In this document: positions 26,167 to 34,003 of the stretch, in pieces
How the letters are laid out: every line of letters starts with the position of its first letter
How positions within the stretch are numbered: the first letter of the stretch is position 1
IMG/VR virus record: IMGVR_UViG_3300042544_003310
Location: 1-64,000 of that record
Length of the DNA: 64,000 nt
Direction: 5' to 3' (one strand)
Source of the DNA: a virus
Program-made: the position numbers and the translations under genes
The notes under the pieces: model-generated
What the model was told of the DNA's origin: nothing
Database searches by the model: none
What the model saw: the letters and a program-made list of their open reading frames with translations, nothing else

Positions 26167-28179
26167 GTGACTCAAATTCGTAAAATTTGGACCAGCAAGT
26201 TCACAAATGATATAAATGAGTATGTTGGTCGCGATGGGGAGATATTCTACGCAAGCGGGGAAGTTGAGTTACGTTTTTCTGACGGCGTAACTCCTGGTGG
26301 GTTACCATTTACCCCTGGCGGTGGAGGGGGTACTGGCACAACTGGCGCACAAGGACCCACTGGGCCAACAGGGGCAAGAGGCATTAGTGGTTATTCTGGG
26401 GTAAGCACCCTTGGCTCAACTGGACCAACTGGGCCCAACAGTGCTAGTGGTTATTCTGGGATATCAGGTTACTCAGGCGAGTCTGGAACAAGCGGCTACT
26501 CTGGCAGCGGAGTATCAGGCTACTCTGGTCAAGGTGGTTATTCAGGAACTTCAGGAAAATCTGGAGAATCTGGGTATTCTGGTGCCAGTGGGTATTCTGG
26601 TGCCAGTGGGTATTCTGGTGCCAGTGGGTATTCAAGTGAGTCTGGCCGGTCAGGTTACTCTGGTGAAAGTGGTTATTCTGGCAGTGGAGTATCAGGCTAC
26701 TCTGGAGAGAGTGGGTACTCTGGAGAGAGTGGGTACTCTGGAGAGAGTGGGTACTCTGGAGAGAGTGGTTATTCAGGTTATTCAGGTTACTCTGGTTATT
26801 CAGGTTACTCTGGTTATTCAGGTTATTCTGGAGAGAGTGGTTATTCAGGTTATTCTGGAGAGAGTGGTTATTCTGGGATATCAGGTGAGTCAGGCTATTC
26901 TGGAGAGTCAGGTGTCTCTGGATATTCTGCCTATTCAGGATACTCTGGAGAGAGTGGTTATTCAGGGGCATCAGGTGAGTCTGGCTATTCAGGAGAGAGC
27001 GGATATTCTGGAGGCAGCGGAACTAGTGGAACTAGTGGTGTAAGTGGATGGAGCGGCACAAGTGGAACTAGTGGATGGAGCGGCACAAGTGGAACTAGTG
27101 GATGGAGCGGCACAAGTGGAACCAGTGGATGGAGCGGCACAAGTGGAACTAGTGGAACAAGTGGCACAAGCGGCTGGAGTGGCACAAGTGGAACTAGTGG
27201 ATGGAGCGGAACAAGCGGCTTTAGTGGTGTCAGCGGAACTAGTGGGTTCAGCGGAACTAGCGGAGCAAGCGGCTTTAGTGGTGTCAGCGGAGCAAGCGGC
27301 TTTAGTGGTGTCAGCGGATTCAGTGGAGCAACTGGCTTAATAGGACCTACTGGTAGTGGCGCAACTGGTGCAACTGGCACCCCAGGTGTAACAGGTGTAA
27401 CAGGACCAACAGGTCCTGTTGGTCCTGCGTCTACATTAGCAGCTAGTTCTTACATTTTAACTGCTATCTTAACAAGTGATCAAACAGTTGCTAGCGCAAG
27501 TACGTTAGTTTTACCCTTAGCTGATTATTATGATCCACAAAACTGGTGGAACGCCAGCACATATACATTCAAACCAACTGTTGCAGGTTATTATAATTTA
27601 AGTTTCGGTGTTTGGGTCAGTGCAGCGTCTGTGGCAACTAATCAATATAACGGCCAGATACTTAAAAACTCTGGAACTATATTAATTGCCCAAGTTCAAA
27701 CTGTAACGTCTACGGGAATTTCACTTGGTGGCAGCAAAGTTGTTTACTTCAATGGATCTACTGACTCTGCTCAAGTTACTGCCTTTAACGGTACCGGAAG
27801 TAATGTTACAGTGCAATATGGCACTGCTGACGGTCCAGGAACTTGGCTTTCAGCACATTTAATTGCATATGGCGCTGATGGAGTAACAGGACCTACAGGC
27901 GCTAGCGGAACTAGTGGCGTAAGTGGATGGAGTGGCACAAGTGGCTGGAGTGGCACCTCTGGGTTCAGTGGATTCAGTGGCACAAGTGGATTCAGTGGCA
28001 CAAGTGGATTCAGTGGAACAAGCGGCTTTAGTGGTGTCAGCGGAACTAGTGGCACAAGCGGCTTCAGCGGAGCAAGCGGCTGTAGTGGTGTCAGCGGCTT
28101 TAGCGGAACTAGTGGATTCAGTGGCGGAGCAGGTGTTACTACAGGCAAAGCTATTGCGATGGCAATTGTTTTTGGATAA
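26167..28179 (+). CDS. Modular fibre protein: attachment head, Ser-Gly repeats, C1q-like domain
   Basis: A 670-residue fibre, with GTG as start. Residues 1-45 (IRKIWTSKFTNDIN, GEIFYASGEVELRFSDG) form an N-terminal domain found on many phage fibres and tropism determinants. Residues ~50-415 are low-complexity with a Gly every third residue: first Gly-Tyr-Ser (SGYSGESGYSG), then Gly-Trp-Ser/Gly-Thr-Ser (SGWSGTSGTSG), then a few Gly-Pro-Thr. Residues ~420-565 are a compact beta domain (AGYYNLSFGVWVS, GSKVVYFNGSTDSAQVTAFN, WLSAHLIAYG) with the features of a C1q/TNF-like jelly roll. A second Ser-Gly block follows to residue ~655. Sugar or receptor binding by the C1q-like head is inferred from the family. 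Confidence 0.85.
   Translation: MTQIRKIWTSKFTNDINEYVGRDGEIFYASGEVELRFSDGVTPGGLPFTPGGGGGTGTTGAQGPTGPTGARGISGYSGVSTLGSTGPTGPNSASGYSGISGYSGESGTSGYSGSGVSGYSGQGGYSGTSGKSGESGYSGASGYSGASGYSGASGYSSESGRSGYSGESGYSGSGVSGYSGESGYSGESGYSGESGYSGESGYSGYSGYSGYSGYSGYSGYSGESGYSGYSGESGYSGISGESGYSGESGVSGYSAYSGYSGESGYSGASGESGYSGESGYSGGSGTSGTSGVSGWSGTSGTSGWSGTSGTSGWSGTSGTSGWSGTSGTSGTSGTSGWSGTSGTSGWSGTSGFSGVSGTSGFSGTSGASGFSGVSGASGFSGVSGFSGATGLIGPTGSGATGATGTPGVTGVTGPTGPVGPASTLAASSYILTAILTSDQTVASASTLVLPLADYYDPQNWWNASTYTFKPTVAGYYNLSFGVWVSAASVATNQYNGQILKNSGTILIAQVQTVTSTGISLGGSKVVYFNGSTDSAQVTAFNGTGSNVTVQYGTADGPGTWLSAHLIAYGADGVTGPTGASGTSGVSGWSGTSGWSGTSGFSGFSGTSGFSGTSGFSGTSGFSGVSGTSGTSGFSGASGCSGVSGFSGTSGFSGGAGVTTGKAIAMAIVFG
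26380..27340 (+). repeat. Coding repeat (GYSG / GWSG units)
   Basis: Tandem 9- to 27-base units encoding Gly-Tyr-Ser-Gly and then Gly-Trp-Ser-Gly-Thr-Ser-Gly repeats. Several 18- to 39-base units are exact copies, for instance at 26580-26630 and 26700-26765. The minus strand reads as long open frames here, but only as a mirror of the repeat. Confidence 0.85.
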
Positions 28180-28193
28180 GGATTTAAAAAGTT

Positions 28194-28553
28194 ATGTCAG
28201 CCCCTAATATAGTAAATGTCACAACAATTATTGGTAAAACTGCGGTACAAGCAGTTGGTACAAGTGCTACAGCAATAGTTACCAATTCAGCAGCAAGTAA
28301 CAAAGTCTTTAAAATCAACAGTCTAGTAATTTCAAATGTTGACGGGACCAACAATGCAGACATTACTGTGGATTTGTTCAGAAGTTCTGTAGCGTATAGA
28401 CTAGCGAATACCATTTCCGTACCAGCAGACGCATCGCTAGTTGTTATCAGCAAAGATACTTCAATTTATCTTGAAGAAGGCGACAGCATACGTTTGACTG
28501 CTAGTGCTGTAAGTGATCTGGAAGCTGTGTGTAGCTATGAGGAAATCAGTTAG
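28194..28553 (+). CDS. Small phage structural protein, paralogue of the 1.2-kb gene
   Basis: A 119-residue beta-rich protein with INSLVISNVDG, ADITVDLFRS, ISVPADASLVV and YLEEGDSIRLTA. It recurs, by eye, in the minus-strand protein at 1170-1523 and is a type that I recognise beside fibre genes of large phages. No enzymatic motif. It starts 14 bases after the fibre stop; the next gene's GTG overlaps its TAG by one base. Confidence 0.75.
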   Translation: MSAPNIVNVTTIIGKTAVQAVGTSATAIVTNSAASNKVFKINSLVISNVDGTNNADITVDLFRSSVAYRLANTISVPADASLVVISKDTSIYLEEGDSIRLTASAVSDLEAVCSYEEIS

Positions 28554-29584
28554 TGAATACTAACTTTGATAACGGCGGTGTTATTGGGATTGAAAATAAT
28601 CCTACATCAACTACGGCCAAAGGAGTCTGGAGCTCAGAAGCACAAGCTGATGCAAAATACGGGAATACCTGGCCTGGGCAAGCACTCTACGGATTTACGT
28701 CAGCTACATTTACACCTGGCACTGCTAGCGGCAGTTCAGGACCAACACTGGCACAGGCACAGGGTGGGATGACCGGCACGCCTACACCGTCAGGATGGAA
28801 CACCAACACAGCATATTTCAGCGTAACATCCGGGATACAGCTATGGACGGTTCCTTTGACAGCGTCATACCGGATAACAGCAATAGGTGCTAGGGGAGGC
28901 AGCGGTGCTACCGGTGTTGGTGCCGGTGCACGCATGATAGGCACCTTCTCCCTTACCCAGGGCGAAAAACTCAAGATATTGGTAGGACAACAGGGTGTCA
29001 CCGGTAATAATGCGTGCGGTGGTAGCAAGGGCGGCGGCGGCGGCAGCAGCTTCGTGACTAAACAGGACAACACCATACTGATCATAGCTGGCGGAGGCGG
29101 CGGAGGTTCGGCAGGCACATGGGCCAACAAGGATGCCAGCATACTCACCTCTGGCAATGCCGGGGGAGATACCGGAGGAGGTGGAGGCACACTTGGTTCT
29201 GGCGGTGGTGCCACCAATGGATGTGTTTCAGTTGGTGGTGGCGGTGGTGGCTATAGCGGCAACGGCGCAGCTGGCGGCGGCGGTGAAGGCGCTTCAAGCG
29301 GCGGTAACAGTTTTCTCAATGGCGGCACGGGGGGGACCGGAGGTGTGCAATACGGTGGCACGGCGGCTAACGGCGGGTTTGGCGGTGGAGGCGGTGCCAG
29401 CAGCTACCTAGGTGGTGGTGGTGGTGGCTACAGTGGCGGCGGTGCTGGCGGTGTGGGGGCGTGTACCTGTCCTGCCTTGGGACCAGGAGGTGGCGGTGGC
29501 AGCATCAACAACGGCAGCAACCAATCCAACACAGCCGGGGTAAACACCACCGGAAATGGCAGCGTACTCATTGAAAAACTCTAG
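28553..29584 (+). CDS. Polyglycine adhesin (ALK-type Gly-rich domain)
   Basis: 343 residues from a GTG that overlaps the preceding stop. Residues 1-90 are a head that shares the pattern (N)..GVIG...NPT..TAKGVWS with the next gene. Residues ~95-340 are more than a third glycine in runs (GGGGG, GGYSGGGAGG), starting with LWTVPLTASYRITAIGARGG and GEKLKILVGQQG, the layout of the Gly-rich domain seen in ALK/LTK-type and many phage and bacterial surface proteins. T4-like gp38 adhesins also use polyglycine loops for receptor recognition, so host-receptor binding is a reasonable inference. Confidence 0.8.
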   Translation: MNTNFDNGGVIGIENNPTSTTAKGVWSSEAQADAKYGNTWPGQALYGFTSATFTPGTASGSSGPTLAQAQGGMTGTPTPSGWNTNTAYFSVTSGIQLWTVPLTASYRITAIGARGGSGATGVGAGARMIGTFSLTQGEKLKILVGQQGVTGNNACGGSKGGGGGSSFVTKQDNTILIIAGGGGGGSAGTWANKDASILTSGNAGGDTGGGGGTLGSGGGATNGCVSVGGGGGGYSGNGAAGGGGEGASSGGNSFLNGGTGGTGGVQYGGTAANGGFGGGGGASSYLGGGGGGYSGGGAGGVGACTCPALGPGGGGGSINNGSNQSNTAGVNTTGNGSVLIEKL

Positions 29585-29603
29585 CAGATAAAAGACCGTA
29601 TAA

Positions 29604-30479
29604 ATGGGCAAAGGCAATATCATAGGCAAACCAAATGATCCAACTACTTCAGTAGCTTCAGGAGTATGGTCTTTGAGAGAAAATTTTTTGGCAGTAAAGC
29701 ATAATCGTTGGCCACCCGTAATTCTTTCCCTTGGACAACAGGCATATACCACTCCCGGTACATACACATGGACATGCCCTGCGGGAGTAAATAGCGTGAG
29801 TGTAGTATGCGTTGGGGGAGGGGGCGGAAAAGGTGCCACAGCGACCACATATCTAGGTGGCGGTGGCGGTGGTTTGGGTTATAAAAATAACATCAGTGTT
29901 ACGCCAGGCACATTATATACTGTGGTTGTTGGTGCAGGTGGCGGTGCTGGTGCAAATGGTGCTGCTAGCTATTTCATATCCGCTTTAACCGTACAAGGTG
30001 GAGGTGGAACTTATGCAGGTGCAGGTGGAACTTATGTTGGAGACGGCGGAGGTAATGGTGGTGCTTCAAATACTGGCGCGTATTCTGGTGGTGGTGGCGC
30101 AGGTGGCTACACAGGTAATGGTGGTGCTGCGGGCGTTACAAGTGGCGCATCAGGACCTGGCAACGCTGGTTCCGGCGGTGGCGGCGGTGGAGGTAGCTCT
30201 TATTATGCAACAGCTGGGGGCGGCGTAGGAATACTGGGACAAGGAGCAAATGGAACAGCAGGGGGTAATGGGGGAGCGAGTAGCAGTGCAGGCGGCGGCG
30301 GCGGCAGTGGTGGCGAAAATGGCAAGGGTTACACAGGTACAGGTGTGGGTGCATTGTATGGCGGCGGTGGGCTTCAGAGTGACGGCGGCGGTAGCGTTAG
30401 TGGCGGGAATGGGGCCGTTCGCATAATATGGCCAGGAACCACTAGACTGTTCCCGACAACCCAGACTGGGAATCTATAA
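29604..30479 (+). CDS. Polyglycine adhesin, paralogue of the preceding gene
   Basis: A 291-residue protein. The short N-terminal part (MGKGNIIGKPNDPTTSVASG) parallels the upstream gene's head. It is followed by GTYTWTCPAGVNSVSVVCVGGGG and long Gly-rich runs (VVVGAGGG, GGGGSSYY) to the end, closing with AVRIIWPG. The strand-Gly-rich pattern is that of the Gly-rich phage tail/fibre family. Two adhesins of the same kind in a row suggest alternative receptor specificities or a hetero-oligomer. Confidence 0.8.
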   Translation: MGKGNIIGKPNDPTTSVASGVWSLRENFLAVKHNRWPPVILSLGQQAYTTPGTYTWTCPAGVNSVSVVCVGGGGGKGATATTYLGGGGGGLGYKNNISVTPGTLYTVVVGAGGGAGANGAASYFISALTVQGGGGTYAGAGGTYVGDGGGNGGASNTGAYSGGGGAGGYTGNGGAAGVTSGASGPGNAGSGGGGGGGSSYYATAGGGVGILGQGANGTAGGNGGASSSAGGGGGSGGENGKGYTGTGVGALYGGGGLQSDGGGSVSGGNGAVRIIWPGTTRLFPTTQTGNL

Positions 30480-30542
30480 GATGTTGTTGACAAACCTCAA
30501 GCTGCTGGATGACCCTTCAAAATACCATGAACGGAAGGATTC

Positions 30543-30833
30543 ATGCCAATCATGTTCGAGATTTACTATAATGAAGACTTGCCAGGAATGCGGATGCATC
30601 ATGCTAGCGAAATGGAAGTTCCATTTCGCCAAATGCCCATTGGGCAAGTGGTAGATTACAAGATGATATTTGTCAAGACAATCACTACTGTCGCAGTCAA
30701 TTACTATTGCAATCATTCACTATTGCAAAATAGTGCTTATAGTATCTCACTTGATAACAACAACAAAAACTCTATCTCGGAGGTCTCATCAATACTACTA
30801 TGCCAAGATTCTCAGGAACTTAAGGAGACATAA
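30543..30833 (+). CDS. Questionable small protein
   Basis: 96 codons from the ATG at 30543. Only the first ~45 residues (FEIYYNEDLPGMRMHHASEMEVPFRQ) look like a normal protein; the rest has biased composition, and the DNA beneath contains two perfect palindromes and a short inverted repeat. It may be a real short gene, a degraded one, or a regulatory leader to the tail-assembly gene that begins two bases after its stop. Confidence 0.35.
   Translation: MPIMFEIYYNEDLPGMRMHHASEMEVPFRQMPIGQVVDYKMIFVKTITTVAVNYYCNHSLLQNSAYSISLDNNNKNSISEVSSILLCQDSQELKET
30607..30646. other. Two adjacent perfect palindromes
   Basis: GCGAAATGGAA-G-TTCCATTTCGC (30607-30629) is a 23-base perfect inverted repeat around one base, followed after four bases by TGCCCA-T-TGGGCA (30634-30646). 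They lie inside the questionable small frame. A protein-binding or RNA-structural site is possible; there is no T-run. Confidence 0.5.
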
Positions 30834-30834
30834 T

Positions 30835-31338
30835 ATGCTGTATTCCTATAAAAACCAATGGCCTCAGTCGTTGCCATTCAGGATAAGACTATTAGATGGT
30901 AGAACACGAACTGATCCTAGCACTTTCACTCCAGAAGAAATTGATGATGCTGGATATGTGCCTGTAAGTGATCCTCCTCAACTACAGGACAATGAGAAAT
31001 TGTTGTGGAATGATATCACAGGTGCGTGGATAGTGACCGAATATACCCTGGAAGAACTTGAAATGCTGAAGCAGACAAAATGGAAAGATGTGCGACAACA
31101 GAGAGATATACTTATTCAGTCGGTTGCATGGAGAGTTGAACGCTGTAATCGATACTTAAGATTGGGTCTCACTCCAATTGATGATATCCTCACTCTCGAA
31201 CGCTATATTCAAGAACTAGCTGATATACCTCAAACACAACAAGATCCTTTCAATATTATTTGGCCTAGTTTACACATTGTTCCTGTGGAATCAGTGAATC
31301 CTTATCCTCCGGGATTCCTTCCGGAGATGAACGTGTAG
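30835..31338 (+). CDS. Tail fibre assembly/adaptor protein (XkdW-like)
   Basis: A 167-residue protein; the ATG at 30835 has AAGGAG upstream and is preferred to a start 55 codons earlier. Residues ~80-150 (KWKDVRQQRDILIQSVAWRVERC, LRLGL, ILTLERYIQELADIPQTQ, DPFNIIWP) match the helical domain of phage tail-assembly chaperones of the XkdW/Phage_tail_APC kind. Such proteins sit just downstream of fibre genes and help the fibre fold or attach, which fits the context here. Confidence 0.75.
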   Translation: MLYSYKNQWPQSLPFRIRLLDGRTRTDPSTFTPEEIDDAGYVPVSDPPQLQDNEKLLWNDITGAWIVTEYTLEELEMLKQTKWKDVRQQRDILIQSVAWRVERCNRYLRLGLTPIDDILTLERYIQELADIPQTQQDPFNIIWPSLHIVPVESVNPYPPGFLPEMNV

Positions 31339-31387
31339 TTTCAATCTCTAAATTGTAGTGCTATCAAAAAGTTTGTATAATTTTGTT

Positions 31388-31786
31388 GTGACTCTACAAT
31401 TCAAATACTCTATTATCATACCAACCTACAACCACTGCAATGACTTGTTAGAACCTTGCACTACAAGCCTTTGCTCTCATAACAAAATGACTGACGTTGA
31501 ATTGATAGTCAGCGCCAATGGTTGCACAGACAACAAATGTGACTATCTACAAGATCTACAACAGCAATTTGTCAGTGTTGGCATGGCTGATCACTGTCAA
31601 ATTGTATGGAGTGATCAACCCTTGGGATAAAGTGGTGCCAACAATCTAGCTATCAAGCTAGCCAAAGGTCAACGCATAATTTTGCTCAACAATGATGTTG
31701 TGTTTCTGCCTCAAGAGAGAAATTTTTGAATTTGAGCTCTCAATCAACCATTTGAAATCAACCCCCGAGCAGGAATAAGCTGTGTA
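31388..31786 (+). pseudogene. GT2 glycosyltransferase remnant with three in-frame stops
   Basis: Read in one frame, the DNA encodes KYSIIIPTYNHCNDLLEPC, VELIVSANGCTDN, SGANNLAIKLAKG, IILLNNDVVFLPQE and INPRAGISCV: in order, the start, the first Asp/Asn motif, the SGANN loop and the LNND donor site of a GT2 glycosyltransferase. The frame is broken by TAA at 31628 and TGA at 31727 and 31733, without frameshifts. Neighbouring genes end normally at TAA and TGA, so a recoded genetic code is unlikely. Both TGA could be one-base changes from Trp. The 3' end runs directly into fibre sequence. Confidence 0.8.
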
Positions 31787-32332
31787 TTCAAAAGCTGGAG
31801 CGGAACAAGTGGATGGAGCGGATTTAGCGGTGCGGGCACAAGTGGATTTTCTGGCACTAGTGGATGGAGCGGAACAGCCGGCAGCTCAACCTCAATTACT
31901 GCTACAAATACCACAACAAATTCAACATTTTATCCGGTTTTTGTGGACACTGCTGGCTCTAGCACTACTCCTAGGATACGCAGCACTGCAACAGCATTCA
32001 CCTATAATCCTGGCACTGGTGAAGTGGCTGCTGTTGACTTCAACAGCATCAGTGATGCTGCGTTCAAAACAAACATCTCAACAATTACCGACAGTTGGGC
32101 TATTCTCAAGGAACTCAATCCCGTTAGTTTTGACTGGAAGCATGCCAGCAAACACAGTTTTGGTTTATTGGCTCAAGAAGTAGAGCAAGTTATACCATCT
32201 CTTGTGAGTACAACCGCGTCAGGGAAAACTGTGGCATATATTCAGTTGATACCGCTGTTGTTGAAGGCATTGCAAGAGCAGGCCGAAAGTATTGAAGTAT
32301 TGAAAAAACACTTGGGACTAAATCAAAGTTAA
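31787..32332 (+). pseudogene. Fibre C-terminal fragment with S74 intramolecular chaperone domain
   Basis: In the same frame as the glycosyltransferase remnant, the sequence changes to SWSGTSGWSGFSG repeats, a short linker, and then a peptidase S74-type intramolecular chaperone (SISDAAFKTNIST...ILKELNPVSFDWK, GLLAQEVEQVIP, YIQLIPLLLKALQEQ) to the stop at 32332. S74 domains fold trimeric fibre tips and then cut themselves off. There is no normal start: the only internal candidate, a GTG at 31943, has no ribosome site. It is probably a displaced fibre tip, retained as a recombination donor, or a product of a fusion/deletion. Confidence 0.7.
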
Positions 32333-32350
32333 GTAATGTTCTCACGTCTC

Positions 32351-32358
32351 TATAAATA
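32351..32358 (+). promoter_or_regulatory. T4-type late promoter, perfect TATAAATA
   Basis: An exact TATAAATA, 33 bases before the ATG at 32392, with AAAAGGAGC in the leader. It appears to be the only promoter for the RCC1 propeller array that follows, and perhaps for the sugar-modification operon beyond. Confidence 0.8.
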
Positions 32359-32391
32359 AGTGCAACCGAGTACTCTAAAAGGAGCGCGAAG

Positions 32392-32649
32392 ATGGCCATA
32401 AAAATATCAGGCGTTACAGTCATCGCCGATAACCAAAATTTGACTATTACTGGGTATGCCAATTTCAGCGGCACATCTGCACTAAAATTGCCTGTGGGCA
32501 CAGATGGTGAAAGACCAACAGCAGCAACAGGACAAATCCGTTACAATACTACGCAAGCCAGTTTTGAAGGCTACGACGGCACAGTTTGGGGCAGTTTTGG
32601 TGGCCAAGACAACACTGCTCGAACACTAGCTTTGTTGGCACTGACTTAA
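32392..32649 (+). CDS. Small fibre-head protein
   Basis: An 85-residue protein with good AAAAGGAGC upstream. The second half (LPVGTDGERPTAATGQIRYNT, FEGYDGTVWGSFGG) is a widespread phage structural module, and a related element (RVPVG..AQRP...TGMIRFNT) occurs near the N-terminus of the 2,497-residue protein. It lacks the usual long fibre behind it, so it may be a stand-alone connector for the RCC1 proteins whose first gene starts four bases downstream. Confidence 0.75.
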   Translation: MAIKISGVTVIADNQNLTITGYANFSGTSALKLPVGTDGERPTAATGQIRYNTTQASFEGYDGTVWGSFGGQDNTARTLALLALT

Positions 32650-32653
32650 TCAC

Positions 32654-34003
32654 ATGTCTGTGGCTGCTGGCAAACTCATCACACAAGCCAACGCATGCAT
32701 TGTCTTGGCCAATCAAGATGTTCTGCAAACTGCTCAGTTGGCAGGTATTCAAGCGGCTTTGAATGGGATCTATTGTGTAGCAAATTGTGCAGCATTGCCA
32801 ACAGCATGTGACAATACAGGCAGGTTTATTTGGATAACGGACATTGGCGACTATCGCTACAGTGATGGCACCCAATGGACCAATGACTTCAATACAAATT
32901 GGACAGGCGCATGTGTGTTTGGGTGGGGTTGGAACCTCTGTGGAGGTTTGGGCAATAATACAACAACTTCCCAGAGTTCACCTGTTCGAGAAATAAGCTC
33001 AAGCTGCAATTGGGTTACTGTCACTAGCAATACAACATCAGCAGGAATAAAATCAGACCTTTCACTATGGACTTGGGGTTACAACAATTGTGGTGCACTG
33101 GGCAATAATGCAACAGCTAACCAAAGTAGTCCAGTTCGTGAAATAAGTAGTTCTTCAACCTGGACAAGTGTAGGGTCATTTGCGTTCCATCTTTTGGCTT
33201 TAAAATGTGATAGCACACTGTGGGCATGGGGCGACAACTTTTGCGGTAATTTGGGCGATGGCACCAAAACAACCCGCAGTTCTCCAATCCGCGAGGTATC
33301 ATCAAGTACAAATTGGTGTTCAATCAGCAGTGGAGGGCTGCGACACTCTGCTGCTGTCAAGTCTGATGGCAGTCTGTGGACCTGGGGAGTCAACACATGT
33401 GGAGTACTGGGAACCAACAACACAACTAACTTCAGTTCACCAGTGCGAGAAATAACAAGCGGAACCTCCTGGTGCAGAATACAAAACGGTTACAACCTAG
33501 CAGTTGCGTTGAAAAAAGACAATACACTTTGGAGCTGGGGCTCAGGTGGATATGGCGTTCTCGGTAACAACTCTACCTCAAATGCCAGCAGCCCAGTTCG
33601 AGAAGTTTCCAGCTCTACAAATTGGTGCACATTTGGGCCTGGCAAGTATCATTCAAATGCTATAAAAACCGATGGCACTCTGTGGGCATGGGGTTTAAAT
33701 ACATGTGGAGAGCTGGGAAATAATACTGCAACCAGCCGGAGCAGTCCTATACAAGAAATTTCATCATCAACAACTTGGTGTCAAGTATCTGGTGGATGCG
33801 CGCATACCGCGGCGTTAAAAACAGATGGCACATTGTGGACCTGGGGAAATGCATCATGTGGCGCGTTGGGGAACAACACAGTTACATCAGTTTCCAGTCC
33901 TGTGAGAGAGATAACATCAGCCACGTCGTGGAGTTGTGTAACTAGCAGTACAAGGCAAACAATGGCCATTCAAGGTAAAATTTCAGGATTTGTAGCACTA
34001 TGA
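32654..34003 (+). CDS. RCC1-type seven-bladed beta-propeller, paralogue 1
   Basis: 449 residues. Residues 1-90 are an N-terminal adaptor (helical start, then VANCAALPT...GRFIWITDIGDYRYSDGTQW). Seven RCC1 repeats follow, each about 50 residues, with the core W-x-W-G-x-N-x-C-G-x-L-G-N-N and SSPVREI. Seven is the number in human RCC1 and closes one propeller. This copy is the least similar to the others (WAWGDN, WTWGVN). Eukaryotic RCC1-like domains bind proteins or chromatin; a phage role is unknown. Late promoter and neighbours suggest a surface or receptor-binding protein. Its stop overlaps the next ATG by four bases. Confidence 0.88.
   Translation: MSVAAGKLITQANACIVLANQDVLQTAQLAGIQAALNGIYCVANCAALPTACDNTGRFIWITDIGDYRYSDGTQWTNDFNTNWTGACVFGWGWNLCGGLGNNTTTSQSSPVREISSSCNWVTVTSNTTSAGIKSDLSLWTWGYNNCGALGNNATANQSSPVREISSSSTWTSVGSFAFHLLALKCDSTLWAWGDNFCGNLGDGTKTTRSSPIREVSSSTNWCSISSGGLRHSAAVKSDGSLWTWGVNTCGVLGTNNTTNFSSPVREITSGTSWCRIQNGYNLAVALKKDNTLWSWGSGGYGVLGNNSTSNASSPVREVSSSTNWCTFGPGKYHSNAIKTDGTLWAWGLNTCGELGNNTATSRSSPIQEISSSTTWCQVSGGCAHTAALKTDGTLWTWGNASCGALGNNTVTSVSSPVREITSATSWSCVTSSTRQTMAIQGKISGFVAL

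Noticed and set aside
26444-27380. Long minus-strand frames rich in Asn-His-Ser-Leu and Pro-Leu-Val across the fibre repeat
   Set aside because: Mirror frames of the Gly-Tyr-Ser and Gly-Thr-Ser codon repeats; their composition follows the repeat and they have no ribosome sites.
31628-31735. Stop-codon recoding (TGA as Trp, TAA as Tyr) in the glycosyltransferase remnant
   Set aside because: Neighbouring genes use TAA and TGA as true ends in ATGA and TAATG overlaps, so a pseudogene is the simpler reading.
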